From Lucifuga dentata (Eukaryota > Chordata > Actinopteri > Ophidiiformes > Bythitidae), in contig VXCM01000299.1 of NCBI GenBank assembly GCA_014773175.1, positions 390,833 to 454,832 on the forward strand: DNA of 64,000 bases. The letters run 5' to 3'. Positions within the stretch are counted from its first letter, which is position 1, and each line of letters opens with the position of its first letter. The position numbers were made by a program, and so were the translations under genes. This document shows, piece by piece, positions 51,901-64,000 of the stretch. Under the pieces are notes generated by a model. It did not search any database, was not told where the DNA came from, and was given only the letters and a program-made list of their open reading frames with translations.

Positions 51901-53235
51901 TCTCCCTCACGCTTTTCCTTGGAATCGCACTCCTCCTCCCCCACACTGGAGAGGATAGGTGAGGTGGTTGATAACAAGCTCTCGACCTCCTGCTTCAGTG
52001 GGTCACCTAAGCCAGACAAACTGTCAGGGGGTAAGTCATCTCTTACAGCATTGGAGAGTAATCCAAGTGGTAAGAGGCTCATAGAGCAAGTTCACTCCAA
52101 AGCTGTGGCACAGGCGGAGCAGAGACTCTCCGTCCAGGCTAGGGATAACAACAATGTCATCACTGCCGCTGAACAGGTGAGTCCTCGACATGGGGCGAAT
52201 GCAAAGGAACTGAAGCAAATTGCAGATAGTACTGGTGTCAAAAGGACCTCAGCCAAGACTGGGCTGGAGTCTGAAAGGAGTCCTAAAAAGCGCACTGCCA
52301 CTTCCTCGACGTCATCCAGCTCTCTATCGCCTGCATCCCCAGCTATTGAGAAGTCACCTTCTCGAACTCAGACCAAGAGTGCTGCATCAGCATCGAACCC
52401 CAAAGACAAAGGTGATGGACTCCCTAAAACTAGTAAGACTGGCTCTTTGAGAACAGCTACTCCCTCCAAAAAAGGTTCATCCCAAACCCAGGAGGCATTG
52501 CATCCTGATTCTGCCCAACAGAAGAGGAGTGCTTCTCCAGGAGTACAAAGCTCACATCCTCAGAGGAGGACATCACCCAGAGGTGGAGGTGAGAAAAGCT
52601 TGGCCTTGGGAAGGACTAGAGCAGCAGATAGGAGTACTAGCCGGGAGTCCTCACGGACCAATGTGGTCTCAGAGCGAAAGGTTAGTCATGGAGGTCCTCC
52701 CTCAAGATCGAGTGGTAGCAGCAGAGCAGATGGCAGGCTGGGTCGTACTGTGGAAAACAGAACAGGGGGACCGAGTTCAAGCAGTAGCTCCTCAATGACA
52801 AGTCTTCGGTCCTCGAGTGTGGGTGTTTCCTCTTCAGCTGCAACTCCACCATCAAGGGGACCTCAAAGGAACAGTAAAACAGAAGACAAAGGCTTGTCCT
52901 TCTTTAAGACTGCACTGAGGCAGAAAGAAACCCGTAAGTCAACTGATGGTGGGAAAGTGGATGCAGCGGAAGCTAAAGGAAGTTCAGCGGATGGTGCAGG
53001 GGATGCAGCTAGGGATGGAATACTGCATGGAGCAAGCAAGAAAGCCCAAAATGTGGCTTCAGAGGCCCAGACTGCAGCCAAAGACAAGGAATCCTCCAAG
53101 GCATCGGCTTCAGCTAAGGTCACCCAGTCGTCTGCCAGTGCAAAAGAACCTTTAAAGAAAGAGCCTGCTAAAAAGGCAGTGCAGTCCAGGAAGATCCCCA
53201 TCAACTCTACACAAACAAGCCAGAGGGCCAAATGA
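39050..53235 (+). CDS. usp31: Ubiquitin carboxyl-terminal hydrolase 31
   Basis: Sixteen coding exons: 39050-39616, 44334-44471, 44714-44802, 46342-46434, 46600-46735, 47537-47687, 47931-48111, 48754-48865, 48955-49049, 49567-49644, 49776-49905, 50204-50323, 50489-50714, 50788-50946, 51038-51190, 51758-53235 (TGA). They sum to 1301 codons; human USP31 has about 1352. Residues: Ser/Lys/Arg-rich N-terminus; Cys box GLKNHGNTCFMNAILQC with Cys97; His box GTMQGGHYT with His703; FDD with Asp720, the same 17-residue spacing as in USP7. CPHC pairs in exons 4 and 12 are the expected USP zinc ligands. The C-terminal ~490 residues (last exon) are Ser/Lys/Pro-rich and disordered-looking, with the conserved EDKGLSFFKTALRQKETRKS. 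USP31 removes ubiquitin and is reported to affect NF-kB signalling in human cells. The His-box Tyr-Thr is followed by AHC. Confidence 0.98.
39482..39526 (+). repeat. CAG-rich (Gln/His) repeat within usp31 exon 1
   Basis: Encodes residues 145-159: four Gln, His, two Gln, His, seven Gln. It lies between the Cys box and the GEVTEQL segment, a loop that varies in length between USP31 proteins. Confidence 0.95.
40062..40537. repeat. TTAA-bounded MITE family, copy 12
   Basis: The left end has lost one A (TTAAGGACC at 40062) and the right end reads 'tatggtcctttatcc', so the right TTAA has mutated. The interior is typical. Confidence 0.88.
41916..42492. repeat. TTAA-bounded MITE family, copy 13
   Basis: A 577-bp copy, TTAA 41916-41919 and 42489-42492, with diverged right TIR ('aggtatattcctttaa'). 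Confidence 0.88.
45521..46219 (-). mobile_element. 5'-truncated L1-like LINE remnant with 15-bp target-site duplication
   Basis: The direct repeat 'tttgtagcagtgttt' at 45521-45535 and 46205-46219 flanks the element 45536-46204. Immediately after the left repeat is a T-run (the poly-A tail read in reverse), so the element is antisense. Its minus strand reads VIHRLHHSKTKLNKIF and SFCEKCSVKEANLLHSFALC, which resembles the C-terminal region of fish L1-type LINE ORF2 proteins. A gap (n at 45993) follows a long internal T-run. It lies in usp31 intron 3. Confidence 0.8.
46805..47414. repeat. TTAA-bounded MITE family, copy 14
   Basis: Typical interior; both termini have mutated (TTATAGGACC left, GATCCTTTTAG right). 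It fills about three quarters of the 801-bp usp31 intron 5. Confidence 0.85.
48116..48683. repeat. TTAA-bounded MITE family, copy 15, abutting a usp31 splice donor
   Basis: Left end 'gtaaaggatgcaggtgattt' at 48116 (GTAA instead of TTAA) begins four bases after the end of exon 7. The right end TTAA is at 48680-48683. The copy makes up 568 of the 642 bases of intron 7. Confidence 0.9.
51379..51601. repeat. Short palindromic MITE with TA-flanked CACTGTA ends
   Basis: The left arm (from 'tacactgtaaaatgtgacaa') and the inverse of the right arm ('tacactgtaacatgtgacaa') match over nearly 95 bp, including the shared 'gttgatcttactttaaa' segment. The ends are TA, as for Tc1/mariner-type duplication. 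It lies in the last usp31 intron. Confidence 0.8.
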
Positions 53236-55603
53236 GCTGATTTGGTGGACCGGCTAACATTTTCTCTAGTGCAGCTCTTAGGTGTTTTAACCATCAAACG
53301 AGACCTCATGTCTGAGAAACATCTTTAAAGCACCTGTAGCTTTTCAGCGGTTAATGAAATACCAGCTGCCATACTGGACACCTTACGAAATTGTTACTGA
53401 GGAATGGATTTTAACAAAGCACTTTGTGTGGATTGCATTGATTTTTGAGGAATATTATACCGTATTGTAAAAATGCATGGACTGCACATGTATTGAAATT
53501 CTGCCTGGGTTTGTCTGTAGCATAGCTGGGAAAGGAAAATCTCAGTCGGAGGTAAAAATAAAAGTGGTTTTGCACAAGACGGAAACCTGATATCATGGCG
53601 GAAAAACCTTTTTGGAATCAAACATGGACTATTCAGTCACCAAAGGAAGTTTACTTGCAATTTTTAAACCTACCGAGGCAGTGAACTCTTCAATTATTTC
53701 CAAAAACTCCCCATGTAGAGCTCTCCTTAAACATTGGGAGCCATATGTCAACAACAAACGTCAGTGCCTCAAATAATCATAGTATTTAAATCTAATCTAA
53801 ATTGTATAACTCCAAGTGCTGGTAAATTTATATTTACATTTTAATATTTATTAAGCACTAAATTAAGCCTATTTAATCAAACCTGCTGTTTACATATGCT
53901 CCTTGACGTAGTAACTGTGCAACAGCCTTTAAACAGGATTTCTGTGCAGCCAAAATCAGAGTTGTGTGTTCCAGACTGTCGTCACGAGGTCAAGCAGGAA
54001 TGAAGCATGTGTCCTTGGTGTTAAACGTTTGAAGAGCCCTAACCGCTTGGTTTGGAATGATTCTTAAATGTCTGTGTTTATTTAAAAGCCTGTTACCCCA
54101 CCNCCCCTCAGACTCCTCTCACCCAACACCGCCGCCACCCCCGCCTCCAGCTGCGGATGCTAACTGCAGTACCCATGGCCTTATGGGAAACCTCTTCTTC
54201 AGACTGCCACGCATCTCAAAACATTCCTCTCAGACGAACACAGGGTTTTCTGTAAAAACAAAAAACAAGCCACTACGCACACAACCTAGATATTCAGACA
54301 GCTGGGATGCTTATGTTGAACACCATACATGTACATAGAGCGTTAACGGTGCGTTTGAGTCCAACCATTCTGTCATCTTGTGTGACATCACAGCTTGTGC
54401 GCATCTTTAGTTTGCATTACCGAATGCACTGACAAATTTAGAGAAGTGATCACTCATGAAATATATGACAGCAGTTGTTGCATGATAAATTGCTTATGCA
54501 TGCACTTAACTATGCAAGCAAATTCTTGCTAATGCCCACACTGAGTATGTAGGAGTGCTACTCTTGGATGTATATATATTTCTAACTGTATATTTTTCCA
54601 AATGCCAGCATCGGAGAGCATGTTTAGGCATCCTTTTAATGCTTTGTTTGCACATTTCAAAGTAATTCACATTTTGTATGAATGATAAGTATTGCTCATT
54701 CACCCTCTCAAAGTAAACCAATTCACTTGCAAATGAATGTTTTGTGTTCATTTGTCTCATATTTGTGTCATGACTTTGGCAAAAAAAAAACAAAAAAACA
54801 AAAAAAAACAAAAACACCTGTGCTGCAGTCTACAAGTTAAAGTGTNAAAAAAAAAACAAAAAAACAAAAAAAAACAAAAACACCTGTGCTGCAGTCTACA
54901 AGTTAAAGTGTGAATGTCAATGAATCTATTCAAGGTTTGAGTGGGAGCCTGTTTTGCAAATTTTTCATTCAGCGTTAATTAAAATGACAGTGTTTGATGC
55001 AATGGGTGGGATTTATAAAACACAGCACCAGACTTACCATGCGGATAATGGCAAATTTTGTCATGCAACATGTTTCCTCTTTCAAAATGCCTGTGACCAG
55101 CATCTTTTAGCGTTTGCCTTGAAAGAGGCGTTGCTACGCTACTTCCTTATTTTCATGTTAGGGAAGTGATTCATAAAACACACAGTCACACATTTGAGAC
55201 CAATTTTAGTCTGGTGGTAAATTTCAGCAGTATGAAATGTGGGCGATGTTTAAACTGTATTTTCCTCACGTTTGTGATCAATAAATTTGATATTTAAGCT
55301 CACTCAGCTGATCAGTGTATTTAAATGGTGAATTTTGATCTGATCTCGCACACATTCTAATGACACTGTGCCTCTTCCTCAAGCCTTGCCCTCTGTATTC
55401 TGTGTCTATCTCACACACTCACCCCCCCCACCCCCACCTCCATCCCTGCGCACCACTGTAGCGTGTGGATTGTGACTACACACCATGGAGAGTGTCAGTG
55501 TCTCTTAGTGTCAACCTTTTAAAATGTGGAGCTCTAAAGCAATGTTTCGGTTTCCTTTGCTGATTTAACGTGTCAATGTGACGTTGACTCCAAATGAAAT
55601 AAA
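53236..55603 (+). other. Probable usp31 3' UTR
   Basis: Candidate polyadenylation hexamers AATAAA at 53557-53562, 55280-55285 and 55598-55603. No coding potential recognised. Contains a gap in a C-run (n at 54103) and a 65-bp assembly duplication (54781-54911). Confidence 0.5.
54781..54911. repeat. 65-bp direct duplication around a single n (assembly artefact)
   Basis: 54781-54845 and 54847-54911 are identical and separated by n at 54846; each starts with an A-rich run. Confidence 0.88.
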
Positions 55604-55771
55604 GTGTGGCTCTTAAATGTGAAGCAGCTCATTAACATGCTGATCTTCATTGGGTTTTACTGTGACGCAGCAACAACTTAATCACACACCGGTGCAATGA
55701 TTGACATAAGGGAAGTTTTATAAATGAGCTTCAATTATCGGCACTTATTTGGTATGATACTGTGTAATTAG

Positions 55772-55805
<34 letters not shown>

Positions 55806-58629
55806 ATGAATTCCACCCAAGTATCTCTTTGCTGGCACATTGTCTGGGTTTAAAAAGATAATACTTTGCAGTTTATGCTGATGCCATTCAGGCATTTTTA
55901 TCAGTATTAAAGACTGTACTGGGAACAAAGCTGTATTGACTAATTGTGCAGCAGCAGCAGCCCCATCATATGCAAATGGATTAGACCAGTGGATTGGATC
56001 TAAAAAATGATTTAAAAATGAATCATTTCTGATCCAGAAAAACCCCATGCATGCATGTGAGCTGCTGTACTGAAACTGAGAACTTTACTGTGTGAGAGTG
56101 AAAACTTAAAGACACCGAGTACAAAGTGTGCAGATGATTCAGGCTTTTATTTGATATTCTGCAGGTTTCAAGTGTTCTGATTCTCTGCAGAGATTTTCAG
56201 AGTCATCCAGTGGTGCCCCAGATCACACTGGTGATACATTGACCACAGTTTGAGAACCACAGAATTGGAGTGAAGCTAAAGTTACCATATTGAGATGCAG
56301 GGTTAATGTATGGCTAAATCTAATCGTAGCCCTGGGATTCAGACTACACGCTTTTTTCAATAGTTTCCTGTATTTCCCAGAATTTTGCTTTGGTGGCTAT
56401 ATTGTTATACTTTGGTATTCTTTTGGCAAACCCTTTCAACTTATATTGCATTTCTGTCTGCATGCAAACTAATGCTTTTTCTGAACTAGAATGTCACATC
56501 AAAGCTGCAACACACAGAATCCATGTCTGGAACAACCAGACAAGCTTTGAAATCAGCATCCCATGTCCATCGAACTGTGAGAATGGGAATTATAAAATAT
56601 GACATGCAAATAGGAGTTATTTATTTTTCAAAAATGCATGGCAATGGCTGTTCCACTTTATTTTTCCATGTATATGCTGTGATATATTGTAATTATCCTT
56701 TGAGTTTTACAGTTTTCTTCAGTTTGATGGGAGAAAGATATGTTTGTTGGCATTGGTTTTTCAATGCAAGAAAAAATAAAATTATATCAAATAAAGTTAT
56801 TGTTGCTTTGGATAATTTATTTCATGTACGTTCGCCTCTATTTGGTTTGCATTTTTCATTTTCTCCACTTGGTGGAGCTCCACGTTTGTCTGAAAATCTC
56901 AGTCAACACAAAAATAATGAGTTTGGTAAATAAAGCAACACTAAACTTGAATTTGTCCATAAGGTATGTCCTTTAGTTTGAACTTATGTGATTATGAAGA
57001 CATATAGTGTTGCCAGGTGTAACGCTGTCGGTGTGGGGATGACAGGTGCTGCATTAAACTACAGCACCATCATTTATTTAGAGCTGATTCAATTATGGTC
57101 ATATTACTTTTGCCCAAGGCTAGACATGTCAAGAGTTAATGTTCCCCTTTTGTCTTTCTATTCTTGTAATTTTGTAAAACAGGCATCAATTCTGGGAATT
57201 ACATTTTCACCCTCTCTCTTCTCACCTCTTGTGCAGTCTGAAGTGATGAAATTTTAAAAACTGCCTGTGGTGCGATGGGGCTGCAAACCCTGCTCTTCAC
57301 ATGCAGTGGAATGACTCCATGTTGTAAAGTATATCAGAAATGAGCGATTTGTCTCTTATTCTATATGAAACGCTGGATCAACATGCATGTATTAACGTAC
57401 AATTTAAAAATTCACAGGCGGCAGCCTGGCGCAGGATCTTTCTGTAAAGGAGCCAAGCTCCTCCTGTTCTGAAATCAATAATCATTTGCCAATTGTACCA
57501 GTTCCAAGAGAACATCATTAGTAAGACCTCAGTGGAGGATTCATCTACTTTTATCTGGGTTTAACACCATCCGTGACATTACCTATCTTCACTCCTGCAC
57601 ATAATACATCTAACATGCTGAATTAGTTTCCATTATTTGCTTTTCCTGCATTATTGTGTTTCACAGATCATAAGCTAGCAATCTCATTTTATTGATCAAT
57701 GTGATCTTTGTATCTCCGTCGGCCAACTTCAGTCCTCAATGCTGCTGCTCAGTCTCCATTTTAAGACATTTTGTCTTTCGATCTAAGAAGATATGGAGAG
57801 TCAGATCTGCCTCGTTAGCTTTCATTTTTTACCTGCATGCTTTTTGGATAGATGCATATTGACTGCTGGTTCATAAGACACACAGAGGCTCAAAATACAT
57901 TTCTGCAATATATTGTAATCCAAAGCAATACGGATTTTGAAGTTTATGATGGTGAATTTTGTTGATATTTTTGGAGAGACATTGCTTCATTTATGGCAAC
58001 ATTTGGATTACATTATAATTTAATATTATTGCATCCACCTCTTTTTTTTTTTTTTTTTTTTTTTTTTGTATTAGTGATGTTTCCTGATACACATTACATT
58101 TAAAAAAAAACAAAACAAAACTCAAAATGGGCTATGGAATATTTATAATCCTTTTTATGTATCTGAATATCATAAACATATTCTTGTGCCAAATATACTG
58201 AAAGAACACAAGTAAGATGTTGAGATGTAAGACGAGACAAGTGAAAGCTTTCAGATGGTCATGGCAGCAGCTGAGCTGATATCTACTGAAGTCAGATATG
58301 CTGGTATTTATAGATCAGACAGTGGCTGAGATATAATTCACTGCAAAAATGCCTTAGTAATTACAGCAGCAATGTAACCTGGATAAGGAACATTTAAGAG
58401 AAAAATTTATTTATAATGGAACAAAGTGACATTTTGAGTTTTGTCTTTGTTGAAAAATTTAATTTACTGAAATCTATCTTCTCAAGCCATATTGTATATT
58501 GTAACCTCTTTGGTAGAAGCTCATGGAAAAGAAATATTAATTGTTATTGTTGAATTTTGTTGAATTGTTGCTGTAAGGCACAAAGAGTTGCAAAAAAAAA
58601 ATAGTATAACATTTTCCTTGGTGAGACAA

Positions 58630-58685
58630 TTAAAGGAGTACATCAGTGATTTTGCATGTTTGAGCCAAATTAATACAACCTACAA
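58630..58685. repeat. TTAA-bounded MITE family, copy 16 (left-end fragment)
   Basis: TTAA 58630-58633, then 'aggagtacatcagtgatttt' and 'gcatgtttgagccaaat'; the similarity then fades. Confidence 0.8.
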
Positions 58686-60189
58686 CCTGAGCGGATTTAT
58701 ATATCAAATTTATTGATTACTAACAAATGTGATGCAAATACAGTTTAAAATATAGATTTCATATGACAGAACTTTACCTCCAGACTGAAACACTGATTGT
58801 TTCTTGGTTGTTTCATGACATTATGAATCACTTCCCCAACATATTAATAACGAAATACGTTAGTAATGCAACATTGAAGGCAAATGCTAAAAGAAACCAG
58901 TCGCTGGCGTTTATGAATCATGGAACATGATTTGATGATGCTATTTTCCCTTATTGACACATTAAATCTGGCACTGTATTTTTGGCANCCCCCCCCCCCA
59001 TAATGTTGTGCTGTATTTGATAAATTCCATACACAGTATACATGTTGCTGAGAGATTTTTGTGAGGTTGCTAGAAATGTTTTCATGTCATAGAGAAATTT
59101 TCATATATTCTGATAAGCGTTTCGCTGAAATTTTCTAATAAAGCCAAAAAATACCTATTATGTATGAAAATGACACAGTAGTTTCACTGATATCACAACT
59201 GAGATAATTACATGTTCGGAAAGTACATTTTTTTTTGGGAAACTGGCACATCTTCAAATCAGAGTATTTTGTTTTTTTCATCTTGTCGAGTTGATCACCA
59301 TCCAGCTGCTTTTTCAAATCACACTGGACTGTGCGGGTCTCTGCATCCAGGAATACAAGTGTCTCCTATCATAATTCTCTATCATCCATTTTCCGTGGAA
59401 AGGCACTCGTACCAAACGATTAATCCACTCTGTCCCCATTCACTTCATCATCTTAGTACCACAGTAAAACATCCTCTGTGTGTCTTTTTCCACTAAATGA
59501 AAAACAAAATCAATTATTCACTCATTTCAGGCGTGAGGACATCACTTATTATTCTGCTCTTGACTCCACTGATGATCTGCTTTAGTTCCCTTTTAATTGG
59601 AAATGAAAAATCCAGCAGGCCTGAGTGCAGGCAGAGAGCGGGCGAGCTGCTTTTTAGGTAATGCAATATAAATGATGCGTCATATGGGACATTCACGGCT
59701 GAATTATATAACCCCAAGCAGAGTGGAGCCTCCAAGACAACTCTAGCACCTCAGATGACTGTGCTGCTGTTTACTCCCATCCTCTGTCCAGCTTCAGCCT
59801 CATAGTACTTTTCAGGAGTAGTTTATGATTACATAATGAGAAAGGCCCATATATTTATTTATGTACATGCTTTATTAAAGGTGTCATTTTGATATCTTTT
59901 TTTCCCTTTCATGCCAACTGAGCAGCATATTTTGCTTTAACAGACTTCTCTGTAGTCCCTTCTCCAAATGAGTCTCAAGGACGTTATGTTTTTACTCATA
60001 TTTGCCTTTGTGAGATTATTTACCTGTTAATTAGCAGAACATGTCAAAAAAGTTAAAAGAAATTTCGTGAAAAGCTAGGCAAAGGAAGAGCTGATTATAT
60101 TTTGGTGCAGACTGTGCCACCATGTGGCCATTTATAAATCACATGGTATTTTACCTCCAGAATCTCCTAAACTATGAGGGTATTTTCAC

Positions 60190-60420
60190 ACCTAGATCAT
60201 TTTGAGCATGTGTTTCTGACTGGGAGTGTTCCCCCCCTTAAGTTCAATTATTTTGGGTATAAATGAACACAGCAATCGAACCTCAGGTCTGCGCCAAAAC
60301 AATTGAGACCACCCCCTCTAGGTGGTCTCAGTCCATTTCCAGTCAAACAGTGGAGCATTTCATTTTTGGTGTGAACATGATTCACACTAGCCCCAAACCA
60401 GCTGGGCAATTTATTGATCT
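60190..60420. repeat. Interspersed repeat with a central hairpin
   Basis: Contains the exact inverted pair 'tgagaccacc' (60304-60313) and 'ggtggtctca' (60321-60330). The hairpin is flanked by 'gcgccaaaacaatt' and 'gtgtgaacatgattc', which I recognise from a common teleost MITE type. Boundaries are approximate. Confidence 0.45.
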
Positions 60421-61254
60421 ATTGATTGATCTAGAACCAGAGAGGTTGCCTGTGGTTAACGTTAGCTACAACGGCGGTAAAGTTTGTTTTATGTTAGATG
60501 CTTGTCAGAAATCACCTACTTAAACCAGACTTTACAGTTACTTTGCTCCACCTTTGATTGGATGCAGCAATTGAAACAGATTGAAACGGATGCTGTTGAA
60601 ACTGTCACAACATATGAAACATACTAAACATGCCTTCAGACGAGCATGTTGAAGGTTACCATGTGGTTGTAGGTACTCATAATAATGAGCTTCATCCTCT
60701 TGTTCAGCCGCCTGAAGGCAGCATGTCTTCTTCACACAATGTGAAGGATTTAAAATAGGATTTAAGGCAATGTGTGAATTTCCACATGTTATCTTAAATC
60801 CAATTTCAGCTTCTGCTATAGTTCTCTTGACCAGGATAAGGTGGCGATCCTACAGGCACTTGTTTCAAAGATTGTCCAAGACAAGACTAAGCAGTGAGTC
60901 ATGCATATTCAGCAAATGGCAGAATCATATTAATTTACGTGCCTTAATCACAGAACAGATAAAATTGGAGTACTGGTGTTCATTTAAACATACTGACTGA
61001 TACCACAAATTTGGGTGCATTTGGCCTATAGGTGGCGCTACAGCAGCATATAAAATCTAAATAGCTACGTTGCAGTGCTCATGGGTTGGATGTGCTTAAA
61101 ATCTTGACACTTTATCCTAAACTCTAATATTTCCAGACAAGATTTAGGCATTTACAAGCTTTGCGGTTGCCATCAGCCAATCAGGATGACTAACTGTCAC
61201 TAAATTTCCTATATTGCATTTCAGTTACACACTGTGACTAAAACTTTTATTTTA

Positions 61255-61563
61255 TGATAATTATGCTCAAACTTCTTCTTTCAGCTGCTCCCATTAGGGA
61301 TCACCATAGCGGATCATCTGTTTTCATCTCTCCTTGTCCTCTGGATAGGAAGGTAGTAGATGGTAGATGGTAGCCTGGTTTTCACCAGCCCCCTGCTGAC
61401 CAACAGTACTGGTGGTGGTCCTGATTTGTTATCTACATATTTGCTTTGGCATTGGTTTTACACCAGATGCCCTTCCTGACGCATTTACCCGGGCTTGGGA
61501 CCGGCACTAGGGATGCACTGGCCATCCTCAGTGTGCATCCTTTGTGATAATTATGCTCAAACT
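61255..61563 (-). mobile_element. Short non-autonomous retroelement with perfect 19-bp target-site duplication
   Basis: The direct repeat 'tgataattatgctcaaact' (61255-61273 and 61545-61563) flanks the 271-bp element 61274-61544. Its left end ('cttcttctttcagctgctcc', then 'gatcaccatagcgga') is the inverse of the tail of the RTE-like LINE at 26541-26808. The remainder ('atgcccttcctgacgcattt', 'cgggcttgggaccggcacta') is a widespread teleost repeat unrelated to the LINE coding end. It is therefore inserted antisense, with the GAA-type tail at its left. Confidence 0.85.
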
Positions 61564-62671
61564 AGTTTGATTAATTCAGTCATCACTGCAACCTAATTGC
61601 ATTTGTGCATCACGATGACAGAGGATGTCCTTGCTACAACCCTGTAACTGTAAAAAAGAAAAAAAAAAAAAACNGCTGAAACTCAGCAGCCATATTCCTC
61701 TCATATACTGCACATTCTCTTCTCGTACATTATGCAGAGCAGTAGGTAGCAGGAATCCCAGGGCCCTGCCAATACAGGACTCATCAGAATGCTGGAGAGC
61801 AAGGTGTGAAGTGTCAGCATTGGACATACAGCCAGCGCATGTCTGCCACGCTTCCTCTGACACTCATCCTACACCATTGGCTGTGCGAGAAGTGATTGAC
61901 TGAGAGGTTAATTATGCTTTTTCTAGCCAGGTGGTTGGCAGGCAGAGAGGCACATATCACCAGATTGCTGCATCAGCCAAAGTGTGAGGCCACAGTTTCT
62001 GGCACCAGCATGTCTGGACTAACATCACAGGAATAATAAAAAGATGCAGGGATGTCAATCATGTTCCAAAATGTGTCTGTTTGGTTGTTGTTCTGTTTTT
62101 TTTTCTCCCTCTGTTTTCTTGGCTGCAGTTTCTCCGTCTCATATCTTGTATCATTAGAGGCTTTTGCCTTTTGAGCAGTACTGAGATGGAAGACAGGCGA
62201 GACTGCATGGGTAAAAAAAAAAAAAAAAAAAAACGTAGGTTCTGGGGTTCTTGTGGGAGAGGAGAAAGTCTTTGATGTCCCCGAGTTTCATGGAGGCAAG
62301 TAACACACTTTGATATTTCATAAGCCATCTCTACTTAAAAAAAATATGGACATAAACAGACCAACACACCACAAATAAACGCGCAAACACATCACAAAGA
62401 TGAGGTTTGAATTTCCAACCAGCTGGAGGATCCACACTTATTTTGGCTGCAGATATTTATCTTACAATACAGATTCTGGAAGTCCCAATTTTGCAGAGAT
62501 GTGCTGGGCAAATGTCTGTCGTGTTTGATTTTCTGAGGAAGATAAATTAGTGTTTGGATGAACATAAAAGGTAATGTATTCATAAAAGATGCGATGAGTG
62601 CAGCTGTCTCCAGCATCTGACATCCAGTCTGAGACAAGCCGCCCAGGGAGGCCAGAGCCTTCTCCACTGTG

Positions 62672-62678
62672 AGTGTGT

Positions 62679-62724
<46 letters not shown>
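62672..62724. repeat. (GT)n microsatellite
   Basis: A long GT run with a few interruptions. Confidence 0.95.
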
Positions 62725-62726
<2 letters not shown>

Positions 62727-64000
62727 ATGTGTGCATTTGTACATTTATGTGTATGATCATAAATAATTACTGTCTCATAGAATGCAATTTACATGTTTGG
62801 GAAATAAAATAATGTAGATCATTTCATTTCAAGTACTAATGACTAAATATTACCATAATAGCTTAAAATGAAATTTGACAAAGGCGTCTTCGTATAGTCA
62901 AATATTGAATTATGCATAAGCTATCACTTCATTTATGCTTACTATTACATGGTCCCTAAACAAATAAATTAAAATATTTGGATGAACAGTCAGGTTTCAT
63001 GAGGGTTTAATGATGATATCAAGTGTTACTCTAATATATACAGTATATAAATTATATATCAATTAGCAGTTTATAACAATGCTGATATCACTAGATCAAA
63101 TACAGTATTATAGGTTCAATCAGATATTACTCAGAAGGACAACATTTGGATATTACATCCAAATTTGGTTATTATTTTACATTTTAATTTCCCTTTAAAA
63201 TGTAATTTGTTTTGCCTTTTTTTGTCCCTCTATACAGCAGCGGAACTCAAATACAAATCTTAAAGGTCCACAAAGAAAATCTTCAATAAGACAAAGGTCT
63301 GTTAATTAAAGTTAGTCAAGCCAGTGTTGGGTTGGGATCCTAATTTTTATTTTAAGGTGTCGAGTGGGGTGGGGGTGGGGGGTTAACATAAAATAAACTT
63401 TACCACTGTTCTGATTTTCTCTCTCCATCCCAGACATTTCTGAATAATGAACAGAGCCTCTGTTCTCACATGATTTTTGCTGCTATATTTTGGTTCGATG
63501 GGAGTTTTTCCAGTGTGAAACCAATTGGTAAATTCAACATCGTAACCATTTAGTCCCTAATTCAGACCAGCGCAAACTAACCCTAACCCTAACCCATGCT
63601 CTATTGTGCTATATAGAGCTGGGGAACAGATGACCCTGGGATGACTCCGACTGAGTTTGTTGTTCTTTTACAGTCTTGAAAATAAAGACACTTAGGGTAA
63701 TTGTAAAATAAAAAATGGCAAGTGTTACCAAAAGAATATCACATTCTGTCATGACTAAGCTTTGGAAATGTGTTTGGCATTGAAAATAGGCAGTCTCTCT
63801 GTGTTGTTGCTCCAGCTTAGCAAGGATTCCTGCCACACAGCATAAACCCCCTCAAAATCCTCATGCCCCATGTGAGGGGTCTGCAGTCCAGAGGTTGCTG
63901 GTGCATCATGTGTTTGGGTCTGCTGTGGATGTGAGGTTCATCCTGAGGCAGACCGGGGATGAGGCTTGCTATTCTCCTCAGATAGACATGAGGCACGTAC

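Larger units (their letters stand above)
55604..64000. other. Gene-free flank downstream of usp31
   Basis: AT-rich DNA with homopolymer runs (for example T-run near 55770-55804 and 58043-58067), a MITE fragment, a hairpin-bearing repeat (60190-60420), one retroelement with target duplication and a GT microsatellite. I recognise no exon or RNA gene on either strand. In human the next gene in this direction is HS3ST2; no part of it is visible here. Confidence 0.6.

Noticed and set aside
55005..55740. Possible inverted-repeat element with 'tttataaa' near both ends
   Set aside because: The matching ends are only about 8-10 AT-rich bases; chance cannot be excluded.
56290..57257. Several overlapping open frames downstream of usp31
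   Set aside because: Short, low-complexity, hydrophobic by AT-rich codon content; no recognised family and no splice pattern.
63577..63595. CCCTAACCCTAACCC, telomere-like repeat
   Set aside because: Only two to three units, embedded in ordinary AT-rich DNA; no support for a telomere or interstitial telomeric block.

Overview
The window is vertebrate nuclear DNA, almost certainly from a teleost fish and probably a compact percomorph-like genome (the clade is inference). The genes have many small GT-AG exons and recognisable vertebrate products. The intervening DNA is rich in short DNA transposons, LINE remnants and long CA, CT or GT microsatellites. There is no sign of bacterial or organellar sequence.

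Four kinds of protein gene, five genes in all, lie head to tail on the + strand. (1) The last five coding exons of capn15 (calpain-15), 973-6391; the rest lies to the left of the window. (2) Two tandem mss51 (zmynd17) paralogues, A at 12977-22057 and B at 23382-27402. Each has six coding exons with identical intron phases. (3) A complete 17-exon cog7, 29039-36882 (769 codons by my exon sums), a subunit of the conserved oligomeric Golgi complex. (4) A complete 16-exon usp31, 39050-53235 (1301 codons), a ubiquitin-specific protease with its Cys, His and Asp residues visible. The summed exons of mss51 A, mss51 B, cog7 and usp31 each give an uninterrupted reading frame. cog7 followed by usp31 keeps the relative order and orientation of human 16p12.2, but the two ENaC genes (SCNN1B, SCNN1G) that lie between them in tetrapods are absent. 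From 53236 to 64000 I find no gene, only a possible usp31 3' UTR and repeats.

Repeats shape much of the layout. One TTAA-bounded, non-autonomous inverted-repeat transposon family occurs at least 16 times (about a tenth of the window). It almost fills several small introns, and one copy starts four bases inside a usp31 splice donor. Three retroelement insertions have perfect target-site duplications: an RTE-like LINE 3' end, a related tail-sharing short element and an L1-like LINE remnant. A processed fragment of hsp90 lies antisense in a capn15 intron.

The most interesting biology is the mss51 pair. Copy B lacks the conserved N-terminal segment. The last ~244 bp of the large exon 4 is ~92% identical between copies, while the first ~320 bp encodes protein only ~64% identical. 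That sharp step suggests gene conversion. Caution: 17 single-n gaps occur, and at least four are flanked by 61-65 bp exact duplications that look like unmerged contig ends. One of these duplicates part of mss51 B exon 5.
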